DNA from: Theropithecus gelada
Taxonomy: Eukaryota; Chordata; Mammalia; Primates; Cercopithecidae
Direction: 5' to 3'
Assembly: GCF_003255815.1 (NCBI RefSeq)
Contig: NC_037668.1
Coordinates: 65,903,196 to 65,967,195 of the forward strand
Length of the DNA stretch: 64,000 nt
Position numbers and translations under genes: made by a program. Every line of letters starts with the position of its first letter. Position 1 is the stretch's first letter. The notes beneath the pieces are model-generated. The model did no database searches. It was not told the DNA's origin and was given only the letters and a program-made list of their open reading frames with translations. Of the stretch, positions 22,871-36,320 are shown piece after piece.

Positions 22871-23227
22871 TGATATGGTTTGGCTGTGTCCCCACCCAAA
22901 TCTCATCTTGAATTCCCACGTGTTGTGGGAGGGACCCTGTGGGAGGTAACTGAATCATGGCGGGTGGGGGAGGGGTGGGTCTTTCCCATGCTGTTCTTAT
23001 GATAGTGAATAAGTTTCATGAGATCTGATGGTTTTATAAAAGGACGTTTCCCTGCACAGGCTCTCTTCTCTTGTCTGCTGCCATGTGAGATGTGCCTTTC
23101 ACCTTCCACCATGATTGTGAGGCCTCCCCAGCCATGTGGAACTGTAAGTCCATTAGACCTCTTTTTCCTTATAAATTACCCAGTCTCTGCTATGTTTTTA
23201 TCAGGAGCATGAGAACGAACTAATACA
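22871..23227 (+). mobile_element. THE1-type MaLR solo LTR
   Basis: Complete LTR from TGATATGGTTTGGCTGTGTCC to CTAATACA, flanked by AGTAA (22866) and AGTAG (23228), a near-perfect 5-bp duplication. Sense orientation, with the typical ATTAGACCTC..CCTTATAAATTACCCAG 3' block. Confidence 0.93.
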
Positions 23228-23433
23228 AGTAGTGTACTAGTTAGGGTTCTCCAGAGAAACAGGACCAATAGGCCATATACAGAGGTGTATAAGAGGAGAT
23301 TTATTATGGGTGTTGCCTCACATGATTATGGAGGCCAAGAGATCCCATGATCTGCTGTTTGCAAGCTGGAGTACCAGGAAAGCTGGTGGTGCATTCAGTC
23401 CAAGTCGGAAGGCCTGAGAAACAGGGGAGCCAG

Positions 23434-24450
<1,017 letters not shown>

Positions 24451-24487
24451 ATATAACTCTCAGTCTAAGGCTGAATGCCTGAGAACC

Positions 24488-24492
<5 letters not shown>

Positions 24493-24529
<37 letters not shown>

Positions 24530-24938
24530 CTGTGTGTGTACGTGTGTGTATGTGTGTGTCTGTGTGTATGTGTGTGTGTCTGTGTGTGTATGTATATGTA
24601 TATGTGTGTATATGTGTGTGTATGTATACGTATGTGTACATGTGTGTATGTGTGTGAATGTATATGTATATGTGTGTGTCTCTGTGTGTGTATGTGTATG
24701 TGTATACATATGTGTGTGTGTCTGTGTCTGTGTGTGTCTGTGTGTGTGTGTATGTATGTGTGTGTCTGTGTGTGTGTCTGTGTGTATGTGACTGTGTGTG
24801 TGTGTGTTTGTGTGTATGTATATGTGTGTGTCTGTGTGTGTGTGTGTATGTGTGTGTCTGTGTATATGTGTGTCTGTGTGTGTATATGTGTGTGTGTCTG
24901 TGTGTATATGTGTGTGTATGTATATGCATGTATGCATC

Positions 24939-24975
<37 letters not shown>

Positions 24976-24990
24976 ATGTGTGTTCATGCG
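24493..24990. repeat. Long compound (TG)n microsatellite with TATG and TCTG interruptions
   Basis: About 500 bases of almost pure TG with TA and TC variants. It produces long Cys-Val frames on one strand and Thr-His frames on the other that are purely repeat artefacts. Alternating purine-pyrimidine sequence can adopt Z-DNA. Confidence 0.98.
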
Positions 24991-25514
24991 CATGCTTGTG
25001 TAAGTCCCAGAGTCTGAAGGCCTGAGAAACTGGGGTTCTGACATCCAAAGGCAGGAGAATGTAAAGTGAGAGAGCAAATTTGCCCTTCCTCTGCCCATTT
25101 GTGTTCTGTTTGGGCCCTCATTGGGCTGTCCACCCACATTGGTGAGGGTGGATCTTCTATACTCAGACCATTGATTCAAATCTAATCTGTTCCAGAAACA
25201 CCCTCACAGACACACCCAGAAAGAAGGTTTTACCAGCTGTCTGGTTCTTCCTTAACCCAGTCAAGCTGACACATAAAATTAATCCATAACAATTAGGAAC
25301 CAATATTATTATTCTCATTTTACATATGAAGGAACTGAGGCACATGGGGGTTAAGTAACTTGCACAGGTCCCTGCAATCAGTCAGAGGTGGAGCTGGGCT
25401 GCAAACCTAGGCAATGTGGTTCCAGGGTCTGTGCTCCCAACCCCTGTACTGACTTGCCATTTTATTGCATCACTTTGAGTAAATCACGGCTCCCCGTAAA
25501 ATGGCAAATTCCAC

Positions 25515-25710
25515 CCTTACAGCCTACCAGCTATGTGATCTTGGGCAAGTCACCTACCCTCTCTGAACTTTGGCTTCCTTGCCAGACAATGGGAATTGTG
25601 ATTATTTATCACGTAGGGCTCTTCTGAGGTTGCCTGTGATTTGTGAAAGCATCTTATTTAGGTTCTGGAACTTAGCTGGCGCTCAGAGAATGCTAATTCC
25701 TGCCTCTCCC
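25515..25710 (+). mobile_element. MIR SINE (sense)
   Basis: AGCTATGTGATCTTGGGCAAGTCACC, CTCTCTGAACTTTGGCTTCC and CTCAGAGAATGCTAATTCC. Confidence 0.82.
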
Positions 25711-25834
25711 TTAGCGATTCCCGGAGAATCTAAGAATTGCTAAGAAACAAAGAGAGAGAGGGTCTTGTTCAAGCAATTGAAGTGACAAGTTCCCACTGCC
25801 TCCTGTAGTTTGTTTCTTTTTTTAAAAAAACATT

Positions 25835-26120
<286 letters not shown>

Positions 26121-26449
26121 GAAAATCTGTAAGAGCTTGTTGTAAAATTGTGTTTTTCCTACAAGAAAGTGCTCTGGCCCTCCCTGTGGGGTGGCAGGCC
26201 TGAATTCTGCCTCTCGTGTTAGCAGGTCTGCTCTCTGGGGGTGCTTTCTCTGAAAGAGACCTTGTGAGGTCTGAGCTGGGAACTCTGACCCCAGGTTCTG
26301 GTCACTAAAGTCTCCAGCTGTGGTCACTGCAGTTCAGGACCAGAAAAACATGGAGACCAGCTCTTTGGCCATCACATCATGGGAAGAGAAATGTAAAGAA
26401 TGTACACATGGCTTGGCTTGTTGTAATCACTCAGTCCAGGGTAGCTATC
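26121..26449. other. Unassigned non-coding sequence
   Basis: No supported feature. Confidence 0.35.
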
Positions 26450-26740
26450 GCCTCTACTGAAATGTACCAAGTCCTCATTTTATGCCGGGGCCTCTGCTCA
26501 GTATTTTTCATACATTATCTCCTTTTAACCTCCCAACAACGCTATGAAGTTGTTTCTATTATCCTTATTTCACAGAAAAATCTGTATCTATGTATCTAGA
26601 CGGGGCATATGACTAGCTCAGGGTACTGGATAGGCTTAGTGATATTAAGCCATTTGCCTAAGATCATAAGTGGTGGAGCCACAATTCAGTCCTGGGAAGC
26701 CTGAGCCTACAGCCTGTGCCTTAACCCTCTTCCCCATATC
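26450..26740 (-). mobile_element. MIR SINE (antisense) carrying a foreign ~40-bp insert
   Basis: Antisense MIR from CATACATTATCTCCTTTTAACC and ATTATCCTTATTTCACAGA to GCCATTTGCCTAAGATCATAAGTGGTGGAGC. The core is replaced at 26591-26629 by a segment also found at 27263-27302. Confidence 0.8.
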
Positions 26741-26759
26741 TGTATGTCAGCAAATCCTG

Positions 26760-27185
26760 TTTGCTTCTACCTGCAAACCATACTCCAAACCCAACTTCCT
26801 GCCACTCCCACGGCTACCACCTTGGGCCAAGATTATTGCGCTAGCCTGCCAACTAGTCCCATTGATTTTATTCTTGCACCCCAACCCCATTTATTCTCAA
26901 AATAGCAGTCTGTGTGGTCCTTTTCTTAAAAAATCAGCTGTATTGAGGTGTAATTTACATACAATAAAATTCACCAGTTTGAAGTGTACAATTTAATGAG
27001 TTTTGACTAATGTAAACCGTCAAGTTCACACCACCACAATCAAGATAGGGAACATTTCCATGGCAGTGTGTTTTTTCAAAAAACTAAGTCAAAGCGTGTC
27101 ACTCCTCTGCTCAACATTTTCTGAGGGTTCCCATTTCCCTTAAGTAAAAGTTGAAATTCTTACAATGTCCTACAGGGCTGTGGCA
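26760..27185 (+). mobile_element. L2 LINE fragment (sense) interrupted by an L1 fragment
   Basis: L2 order: CTAGCCTGCCAACTAGTCCC, CTGTGTGGTCCTTTTCTTAAAA, then after the insert AAGCGTGTCACTCCTCTGCTC and AATGTCCTACAGGGC. The L2 consensus is contiguous across the insert. Confidence 0.75.
26932..27065 (+). mobile_element. L1 3' UTR fragment inserted in L2
   Basis: TATTGAGGTGTAATTTACATACAATAAAATTCACC-type sequence with GTGTACAATTTAATGAGTTTTGAC and CACCACAATCAAGATAGGGAACA matches a common old L1 3' region. Internal to the L2. Confidence 0.75.
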
Positions 27186-27574
27186 AAGAAAAGGCTATAG
27201 GTTTACCAAGCCAGGTCATTTTTCTCATGGGCACAAAGGAAGACTATATTTCTTTTCGTTCTTGTATCTATGAGGGGGCATATGACTAGCTCGGGGTACT
27301 GGAAAGTAGATAGAAATGATGTCCAAGCCTTCCAGGCCTGGGGCCTAAAATTTCTGGAGAGATCCCTGCTGTTTCTTTCCTCTATTTGTCAAATGAATAT
27401 GAGAGACCCCGCGAAGCACTTGGAGGCCTGGAGGATCTGAGAGTTTCTAAGCTGGGAAGTGAGCAGAGATTCCCTGTTAAGCCTCTGTGATTTTGGAGGA
27501 CTTAGTGATGCAGCAGCTAGTGTTAACCCTGACCAAGGCTAAGGTCCTACCTGCTCTAACCTCCGTCACCTTGG
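27186..27574. other. Unassigned sequence holding the second copy of a duplicated segment
   Basis: Contains 27263-27302, about 92% identical to 26591-26629. The rest may be an old interspersed repeat that I cannot name. Confidence 0.4.
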
Positions 27575-27930
27575 AACCTGTGAATGTTCCCTTATAAGGT
27601 GGAAGGGATTTTGCAGATAAGGGTCTCGAGATGGGGAGATTATCCTAGATTATCTGGGAGGGCCCAACATCAACACAAGCATCCTTGTCAGAGGGAGGCA
27701 GAGGGAGATTTGACTATGGAAGAGAAGTCCACGTGATGACAGCAGCAGAAATTGTAATGATGCAGCCACAAGCCAAGGAATGCCAGGAGATGCCAGCAGC
27801 CACTAGAGGCTGGAAAAGGCGGGGAGTGGCTTTTCCTCTGGAGTCTGCCGAGGGAACCTCACTGATACCTGGATTTTGGCTCTGGAAGACTCATTTCAGA
27901 CATCTGGCCTCCAGAACTCTCTCCTGTTGG
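27575..27930 (+). mobile_element. MLT1-type MaLR LTR (sense, diverged)
   Basis: TGTGAATGTTCCCTTATAAGG, GATTATCCTAGATTATCTGGGAGGGCC, CAGAGGGAGATTTGAC, GCCACAAGCCAAGGAATGCC and CTGGCCTCCAGAACTCTC follow MLT1-like order. Confidence 0.65.
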
Positions 27931-27934
27931 CATT

Positions 27935-29250
<1,316 letters not shown>

Positions 29251-29690
29251 AGACCTATGCTGGACTGTCGGGTAGCAGCTCCGCACCATTTCCCCTCTTC
29301 TTTGCACATTCTTGTATCATAAGGGCTAGACACTTGGAAATTACATTTTCCAGAATCCTTATTTTGATTCTGCTGATGGCACACATAAGATTTGGAAGGT
29401 GGAAGAGAAGCAGAATCTATATTACTGTTCTTCCAGAAGCAATGGGCTGACGCATGGGTTTTGGTAAATATGAAATGTTTGCAGTGGGCTCTGGGGGTTT
29501 CCCTGAAAGTATCCTTCTTAGCCCTGGAAGTAGGAACAACCATTTTGGCCATTTTCCTTATTTCATGCAACTTCTTAAGATGTAGTGGTGAGTTTCATTA
29601 ACGTATGTCCTTCCAGCCCTTTCAAAGTTTTTTTTAAGTACCTGTCTCCTAGGAATTCCAGTTTCTGTTTTCTTGAATGAACTGTCTGAT
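29251..29690. other. Unassigned sequence, probably an old repeat
   Basis: TTACATTTTCCAGAATCC-type phrases suggest a decayed DNA transposon or LTR, but I cannot assign it. No exon. Confidence 0.35.
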
Positions 29691-29745
29691 ACAAGTCATG
29701 GCACACAATAGGCACTCAAAAAATTATTAAATGATTAAATATGCC
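29691..29745 (+). mobile_element. L2 3' tail fragment (sense)
   Basis: CATGGCACACAATAGGCACTC followed by AAATTATTAAATGATTAAAT. Confidence 0.6.
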
Positions 29746-30154
29746 TTGATAGAAGGAAGTGATGGGTCTAGAATGAATCCATGCTAGACACAAAGGAGCA
29801 CTCTCAGGTGCTGGGGCAGGGACCTCAGTTACTTCTATCTTGGAGGTTTACAACAACCTCAGTGTGGCAGCCCAGGTATAGACATCAGACCCATTCTGTA
29901 GGGTATTTGGAGTGTGCCATGTCTATGTGTATACTAAAGTTAACATTTTAGAAAACTATGTGGTTCATTCCATGATGGTTTCATTCATTCCCAGTCTAGC
30001 CATTTTAAAAATAAATATTCAGTCCAAAGAGCTCCAACAGACATTGCTGAGGAAAGAGGGATCAGAACTGGGGAGACCTTCTGAGATTTGCAGTCAAGAT
30101 TCCACACCAGATTGCATGGTTTAAGTGCGCAGTCTCTTCAAACAAAGAGTGACA
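29746..30154. other. Unassigned non-coding sequence
   Basis: No supported feature. Confidence 0.35.
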
Positions 30155-30355
30155 TCTTCCTAAGGGCTTGGGATGAGCTAGGCTCTGTGCTCAGTACTCT
30201 TTACTGCCCATCTTATAGACTCCTCCCAATAATCCCATGATGGAAGTATTACCTCTTCATTTTATAGATGAGGAAACAGGCTCAGAGAGGCTCAGGGACT
30301 TGCCCAAGATCACTCAGCTAAGGCAGAGTGAGGAATTGGACTCAGATTTCAACCT
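30155..30355 (-). mobile_element. MIR SINE (antisense)
   Basis: GATGAGCTAGGCTCTGTGCTC, CATTTTATAGATGAGGAAACAGG and GGACTTGCCCAAGATCACTCAGC. Confidence 0.88.
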
Positions 30356-30488
30356 TTTGGGGTGTCTCTCCAGTCAATGACTATCCGTGCCTTCTCTAGA
30401 ATCTGACCTCTCTTCTTTCTGATCCTCAGGGTTGGGCCCCAGCAGTCAGGTCTGTATGCGTTTGGCAAGAGTAAAGAGGAGGCCCCCA

Positions 30489-30779
30489 GGCTAAGTGCAG
30501 TGGCTCACACCTGTAATCTCAGCACTTTGGGAGGTGAGGTGGGAGGATCGCTTGAGCCCAGGAGTTTGAGACCAGCCTGGGCAACATAGAGAGACCCCCA
30601 TCTCTACCAAAAAAAAAAAAAAAAAGTAGCTGGGTGTGGTGGTGCACGCCTGTGGTCCCAGCTACCAGGGAGGCTGAGGCAGGAGGATCACTGGAGACCA
30701 TGGGGCTGAGGCTGCAGTGAGCTGTGACTGTACCACTGCACTCCCGCCTGGATGACAGAGCAAGACCCTGTCTCAAAAA
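30489..30779 (+). mobile_element. AluJ-like (sense)
   Basis: GGCTAAGTGCAGTGGCTCAC start, a mid A-run of 17, and AluJ-like TGGGTGTGGTGGTGCACGCC. The tail is eroded to CAAAAAT. Confidence 0.93.
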
Positions 30780-31434
30780 TGGGAGGACTCCAGAACTCCA
30801 TGTTCCTCAAAGTCCCCTTCTTTCTTTTCCCAACACTTACAGCCTTACCACAACCATCCGCCTTGAAGGCTATCCAGACAAATCTCATTATGCCTTTTAC
30901 CCTTTTTGAAATTAGTCATTGTGAAATCCCCACACTCCTAGCTTACTCCTCATCCCCTGCCCTCTGATCTTCATCTGGCTCTGTACATCCCCTAACATGA
31001 CCTAACTCTCTTGTTTTCCTACTCCCCAAATCCTTCCACTGGGCTTCCTATGGTTAGTTACCAGAAAACTATCCTGTAACCTCATCCTTGTCCCTGAACG
31101 TTCCCCTTCTCCTTCTTACTCTAGAGAAAACTTAGCTCCCCTTCAAGGACGCTGTCTTTCTTGAATCCCTCTCAAGTGGTGACTGTTCATATTCCCGCAG
31201 CCCCTGAACCACTGGCAGGTGGGGTAGGTGTCCTCCCTGCTCCTTGTTGCCACTGTCAGATCATTTGTTCCTGCGCATCCCCCCGAAACTGTGGCTTTGA
31301 AGTAGTGCTGTCAGGCCATACCTCTTTGATACTCCTTGTTGCAGTCATATATAGAGCCCTAGTCACTCCCCTCTACTGTTCCCTGAAGATATTTAAATGC
31401 TGAGCACTCTTTCTGCAACACTGCCCTGTCTCAG
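30780..31434. other. Unassigned pyrimidine-rich sequence
   Basis: C/T-rich, exon-free; may be a decayed LINE or LTR. A 29-bp tandem repeat follows immediately. Confidence 0.35.
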
Positions 31435-31520
31435 TTCTTGGTGATTTCCATAGAGACGATCCTTCTTGGTGATCATGCATAGAGACTATCTTTCTTGGTG
31501 ATCATACATAGAGACGATCC
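31435..31520. repeat. Three-copy 28-29 bp minisatellite
   Basis: Units at 31435-31462, 31463-31491 and 31492-31520 share TTCTTGGTGAT..CATAGAGAC(G/T)AT. A fourth partial TTCTCCG start follows. Copies differ at a few positions. Confidence 0.93.
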
Positions 31521-32564
31521 TTCTCCGAGCCTTGCTTCTCACTTCCTTGGCCCCTTTCATTCCACCTAGTTCCACTTGTCACTCTTAAGGTCACACACCA
31601 GTGCTTATCACTAACACTAACTGTATCCCCTCCACAATCTCAAGCATCCCACTTTCAGAACACCACCTTACCTTTCCAGGTCACTCTGCTGTGGGTGGTG
31701 GCATTGCATGGTCTCCAGGTGAGAGCAGGCTGTTTTCTACCAGCAAAGGGGAGGGGTTGCTTCTTCTGGTACAGAGGGCTCCAGGGGAATTTGCGGTTCA
31801 AGATTTTCAGGCTTATCTATACAAATATTCTCCACCATTCTGTCAGGGTTCCACGCCTTAAGTGTTACAGACCTGAAGGTCACCAGTGAGACTATGCATT
31901 CATCTCCTTTGCAGGTCTCTCCCTTAATAATCAAATCCTGAGCCCAATTTTCAGCAGAGTCTGCTTTGTGGCAGGAGGAGATGAGTCTCCTTTAAAGATG
32001 CCATAGGATCCTCTGCCTTCCACGGCATGCCTTCAGCTGGCAATTAGCCTCCCCAGACCCACCATTTTATTTTGCAAGGCTTTCGAGGCTGTCAAAAACA
32101 GCCACCCCCCACCACAGTTGTTATAATTTCCTCCAGACTGATCAAGCACCGAAGCTTCTCGCCTTCTTCCTTGTAGCGCATCTCACTAACTATAGGTGAA
32201 AGTTTAGCATTGCTGAAGCCCTGCATACCAGAGGTCACCACTCCATTTACCAGCAGCAATGGGGTCCCTATTGTCTTCAGATGGGTGGGCAATCTGATTC
32301 CTAAATCCCATCCTGAGGGCCGTGCCTAGTACCAACTGCCTTAGTCCTCCCAGAAGACAGAGCCTGAGGCAGAAACTCATGTAATCACATTAATGAGAAG
32401 TGCAGACTCTTGGTTGCAAGATTGAGGGCAGTGGGGAGTGAGGCAGGGAGAGAAGGAGAGCGAACCAAAGGAACCGTAATGCTGAGCTTTGTTGATACAC
32501 AGTTTTGTAACAAGTGTAGCTGATGGCTTGGTCCCAGGTATATCTTCTTGCTTTCAGGACCATC
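31521..32564. other. Unassigned non-coding sequence
   Basis: About 1 kb likely derived from old elements that I cannot name. Frames of 64-86 codons lack domains. Confidence 0.35.
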
Positions 32565-32936
32565 TGATATGGTTTGGCTGTGTTCCCACCAAAATCTCAT
32601 CTTGAATTGTAGTTCCTATAATTCCCACATGTCATGGGAGGAACCTGGTGGGAGGTAATTGAATCATGGGGGCTGTTACCCTCATGCTGCTCTTCACATG
32701 ATAGTGAGTGAGTTCTAATGAGATCTGATGGTTTTATAAGGGCTTTTCCCCTTTTTGCTCGGCAGTTCTCGCTGCCGCCATGTGAAGAAGGATGTGTTTG
32801 CTTCCCCTCCTGCCATGATTGTAAGTTTCCTGAGGCCTCTCCAGCCATGCTGAACTGTGATTCAATTAAACCTCTTTCCTTTATAAATTACCCGGTTTCA
32901 GGTATGTCTTTATTAGCAGCATGAAACTGGACTGTG
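32565..32936 (+). mobile_element. MST/THE1-type MaLR solo LTR
   Basis: Starts TGATATGGTTTGGCTGTGTTCC; contains GATCTGATGGTTTTATAAGGGC and TTATAAATTACCCGGTTTCAGG. A perfect 5-bp duplication, CCATC, lies at 32560-32564 and 32937-32941. Same orientation as the copy at 22871. Confidence 0.93.
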
Positions 32937-32941
32937 CCATC

Positions 32942-33384
32942 CACGCTGTATCTGAATAGACCTGAAAATGTGGTGATGGGGGTGGGTTGTAAAGAGAATT
33001 TATCCTCAGATTTCCTTCCATCTCCTATAAAGGCTTGCCCCATGGACCACCAATTCTCCTGCACTCCTGGGTGGTGTCACCCACCCCTTCAGTGACCCTG
33101 AAGAAATCAGAAAACCTGCCTTTTGGTGTAACTTTTTTCTGGGTGCAGAAGTGGAGGGAGGATCCTGCGGACCTGGAGGTGGCCCCAGGCTACAGAATTG
33201 TAGGGTCCGTGCAGCTGAGGCTGGGATGTAGCTCACTTGGGGAGTTGGTCCCTGTGGCAGCAGCTGGGGCAAAACAAGAGGTCAAGCGCACTAGTGATGG
33301 TGAGTGAGGCCCAGAGGACTTGAGGCCGTGCATAGGAGGTTCTGAGACGCCTTGTGAAATGAAAATCAGATTATGCCATTCAGA
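32942..33384. other. Unassigned sequence with a possible cryptic exon
   Basis: A 90-codon plus-strand frame (33035-33307) contains a stretch bounded by an AG acceptor-like site (CTGGGTGCAG, ending 33148) and a strong GGTGAGTGAG donor-like site at about 33299. No domain is recognisable. It could equally be chance. Confidence 0.3.
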
Positions 33385-33905
33385 TCTTGCATGATGTCTC
33401 ACCCCATACTGGCCCACAGACCTTGCCCTATCTGGGCCCTGCCACTCTCTGAGCTCTGCTCCTTCCTCTCCCTCCTGGTGAGCTTTACTCCAGCAGCACT
33501 GAAAGCCCTGCCTGTCCTCGGCCCTTCTCAAGCCTCCTGCCCCAGGGCCTTGGCACCTGCTTTTCTCTGCTTGGAGGGCTCTTCCCTCACAATCCGGACT
33601 GCCTGTCTCCTTCATTTCCTTCAGGCCTCTTGTGAAATGTCACTTTGTCTATGAGGCCTTCTTTGTCCACCTTACGGAATTTCATCCCTGTCACCACCCA
33701 TCTCTCTCTTTGCCCTGCCATATTGCTGTCCTGACATCCTGTGCATTTTGTCAGCTGTTTCTTTTCTGTCTTCTCTGAACTAGAACGTAAGCTCTCTGAG
33801 GGCAGAGGCTTTTCCTGTTGGCTGCCTGCGTCTATAGCAGACATGGCACATTGCTGGTTCTCCATCAATCTTTGTTAAATGAACAAATGATTAAGTAAAT
33901 GAATG
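33385..33905 (+). mobile_element. L2 LINE 3' region (sense)
   Basis: GATCTTGCATGATGTCTCACC, CCCCAGGGCCTTGGCACCTGC, GGCCTCTTGTGAAATGTCAC, GAACGTAAGCTCTCTGAGGGCAG and the tail AAATGAACAAATGATTAAG cover the whole L2 3' end. Confidence 0.87.
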
Positions 33906-34739
33906 ACGGCAACGCAATGCCCGCTTCCCTAGCTGGGATTAGACAGATTAGACCTCCGGCCCAAGCTGGGCCAACGAGATTGTCTCTCCGGGGAATTTGG
34001 AACTGGGCTTGAGAGCTGATGAGGCTGTGGAGGGGCAGAAATTCAGACTTGTGAATTCAGGGGTGGTGGGGTGGCACTTCACCCCACGCTAAGGTGGAAG
34101 GAGCTGGTTTGCAGGGAGAGGAGACTTGAGAGGCATTGCAGGGGACGGAGAGAGGCCAGCCCCAGCTCCATCCTCCCCCTGGCATCCAGGAGACACCCCA
34201 GGACCTTATGATAAATTCCTCCTTTCCGCTTAAGCTAATGAGAATGGCCTTATTTTTACTTGCAATTAAAGTCTTAAATATCAACACTACCATTTACTGA
34301 GCGCCACTGTATCCATCAGGGGCTGTGCAGAGCCTTATCCTGCTTTGTGGAACCTAAGCAGGTCACTTCCTGCAGTGCAGGCCACATGGGGCCCCTCACT
34401 CACTTGCAGTACCTCGGTTAGCACACAATCCTTGCTGAAGGAGCTCTGAGGCTGCCCTGAGGCCTTTTCCTGGCACCCAGGGGGTGGCCCAGCTGCCCCA
34501 GAGCCTGAGGCCTCTCCTCCTCACCCTAGCACATGGCACTCCCCCAGCCCAGCTGTCACTACAGGCTCCCTGCTCCTTGCCACCTTGATGCCTGAGGCTC
34601 CAGGTCTCAGCAAGGCTCAGCCCTGGGCTTTGTCACTCCTGCTCTCCGACCCCTGCATCTGGCTCCTGTTCTCCCAGCCTCCTGAGCCCCATAGTCCCCT
34701 CCCTACAGGCCTGACCCCAGAGCGTGGAATCTATTGTCC
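33906..34739. other. Unassigned non-coding sequence
   Basis: Includes an AT-rich patch at 34215-34300 (GCTTAAGCTAATGAG, TGCAATTAAAG) within GC-rich unassigned DNA; a weak MIR-like stretch follows near 34290-34360. Confidence 0.35.
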
Positions 34740-35110
34740 TCTTCCATCCCAGCCATCCTCCAGCCCAACCTGACAGCTCCTCCATTAATGATGCACATTT
34801 ACAAACAGCTGATTTACATAGAACACAAGGAAACCGCTCCGTTTTCAGAAAAAAGGAGACTCCTGGTTACCGGTCACTTGAAACAGCATGGATCCGGGAT
34901 GAGGGAGCCTCCTGCCCTTCCTACCATTTTCTAGGCAACTCTGAAGGGGCCATCAGACCGAGTAGGTGGCTGGGGGAGGAAAGCAGGCTGAACAAAAGGA
35001 AGAAATGAGGTGTTGGGCAGGCACATGCTATTTAGTTTCTGTATTTGTTTTTAGAGCAATTTTATTCCTTATTTACATATGCCCTTGTGAACCTTTAGGG
35101 TCTGTTTTTA
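34740..35110. promoter_or_regulatory. Weak candidate regulatory island
   Basis: Repeat-free; includes CCATTAATGATGCACATTTAC near 34782 and GCTATTTAGTTTCTGTATTTG near 35028. Weaker CpG retention than the better islands. Confidence 0.2.
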
Positions 35111-35145
35111 AATTCTGCCAAGCCTCCCCAGCCCTGTTACTCCCA

Positions 35146-35165
35146 TCACACACACACACACACAC
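35146..35165. repeat. (CA)n microsatellite, short
   Basis: About ten CA units, ending in CACGCAG. Confidence 0.95.
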
Positions 35166-35224
35166 GCAGAATTTTTATTTCAAAGGTGAGCAGTCATGGG
35201 ACAGAAAGGCAAGGTGTGCTGTAG

Positions 35225-35470
35225 AAGAGCTTTGGAGTCAAAAGCCCCATATTGAATCCCAGTGCCACCCTCCATGAGCTGCTGATGCAGGACATACTGA
35301 CATTTGACAAGGAATCCATTGGGGCCTCAGTTTCCCCTACTAGTAAAATAGGGATAAGCACATCAACTCTGTGGAGTGGTTTTGGGGATGAAGAGATGAA
35401 GTGTGTGCACGTAAAGTGCTTTGTGCAGTGCTGGGTAGGTAAGGGATCTGCGAGTGGTAGTTATTATTTA
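35225..35470 (+). mobile_element. MIR SINE (sense)
   Basis: ATTGAATCCCAGTGCC, GGGGCCTCAGTTTCCCCTACTAGTAAAATAGGG and GGGTAGGTAAGGGATCTG..TTATTATT. Confidence 0.8.
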
Positions 35471-35754
35471 GGTTAAGGAAGCAAAAACTCAACCACATGC
35501 CCCAGTCTGGCCTTCTCTCCCATCCTTCCAAGAGACTCTACTGTTTGATCTGACCCAGGCTCAGATAGATACCCACCCATAGCTGTGGGCAGAAGTCACA
35601 GGCCATTTGTTCCCCTGCTTTTATTAGTTCACATTCTTCCCTAGAAAGGGCCCTTCTCTTCTTGTTCTGTTCTTTGTCTATTAGGCCTCCTCTCCCCTCC
35701 ATTACCCCACCAAAGTGACAAAATGTGGGTCCTTGGTGGGGTGGGGGTCAGTGT
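35471..35754. other. Unassigned non-coding sequence
   Basis: No supported feature. Confidence 0.35.
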
Positions 35755-35850
35755 TGGGACATAATGATGTAACAGCACTGAACATGTGCCACTATGACCA
35801 GGTGTTATGCTAAGCTCTGCAGCTCAGCTCTCTGATTTAATCACCCGTTT
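35755..35850 (-). mobile_element. MIR tail fragment (antisense)
   Basis: GAACATGTGCCACTATGACC and CTCTCTGATTTAATC. Confidence 0.5.
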
Positions 35851-35979
35851 TGTGCATTCATGGCAGGCAATTCTAGCCGAGCCCTGAGTTCTCAGAAACA
35901 GTGTGGTGATCTATTAGTGATGTCTGTCATGGATGAAGCCATGGGAATATCATGATTCCATTTGCCTTCTCAGCTGGGA

Positions 35980-36225
35980 GCAGTTCGGAACATGTAGGAA
36001 GGACTCTGAGCTCCAGCTGGAGCTCAGGGGGGCTTCCTAGGGAGGTGATCTCTAAGCAGACATCTGTAGAATGAGTAAGAGGATAGTCAGTTGAAGAAGG
36101 ATGGGCAAGGTGCTCTGGACAGGGAAATAGCATGGGTGTCAGATATGAACCACCATGTGGGCAGACAGGTATTACTGGGGCATAAAGCAGGAGGCAGGGA
36201 GAGATGGAAGGTGAAGCAGGCAAGA
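35980..36225 (-). mobile_element. L2 fragment (antisense)
   Basis: GGGGCTTCCTAGGGAGGTGATCTC, GAAGAAGGATGGGCAAGGTGCTCTGGACAGGG and AATAGCATGGG follow the antisense L2 3' block. Confidence 0.7.
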
Positions 36226-36229
36226 AAAG

Positions 36230-36320
36230 CAATGAATGGTACATGTAAAGCAGTTAAAATGAATAGTAAGTGCTCAATAAGCTGCAGCTGTCATATTATT
36301 ATTGTTGTTGTTGTTACTGC
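36230..36320 (+). mobile_element. MIR-like tail with a TTA/TTG repeat
   Basis: ACATGTAAAGCAGTTAAAATGAATAGTAAGTGCTCAATAAGC is a sense MIR/L2-type tail, followed by a short ATT/GTT triplet run at 36294-36315. Confidence 0.6.
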
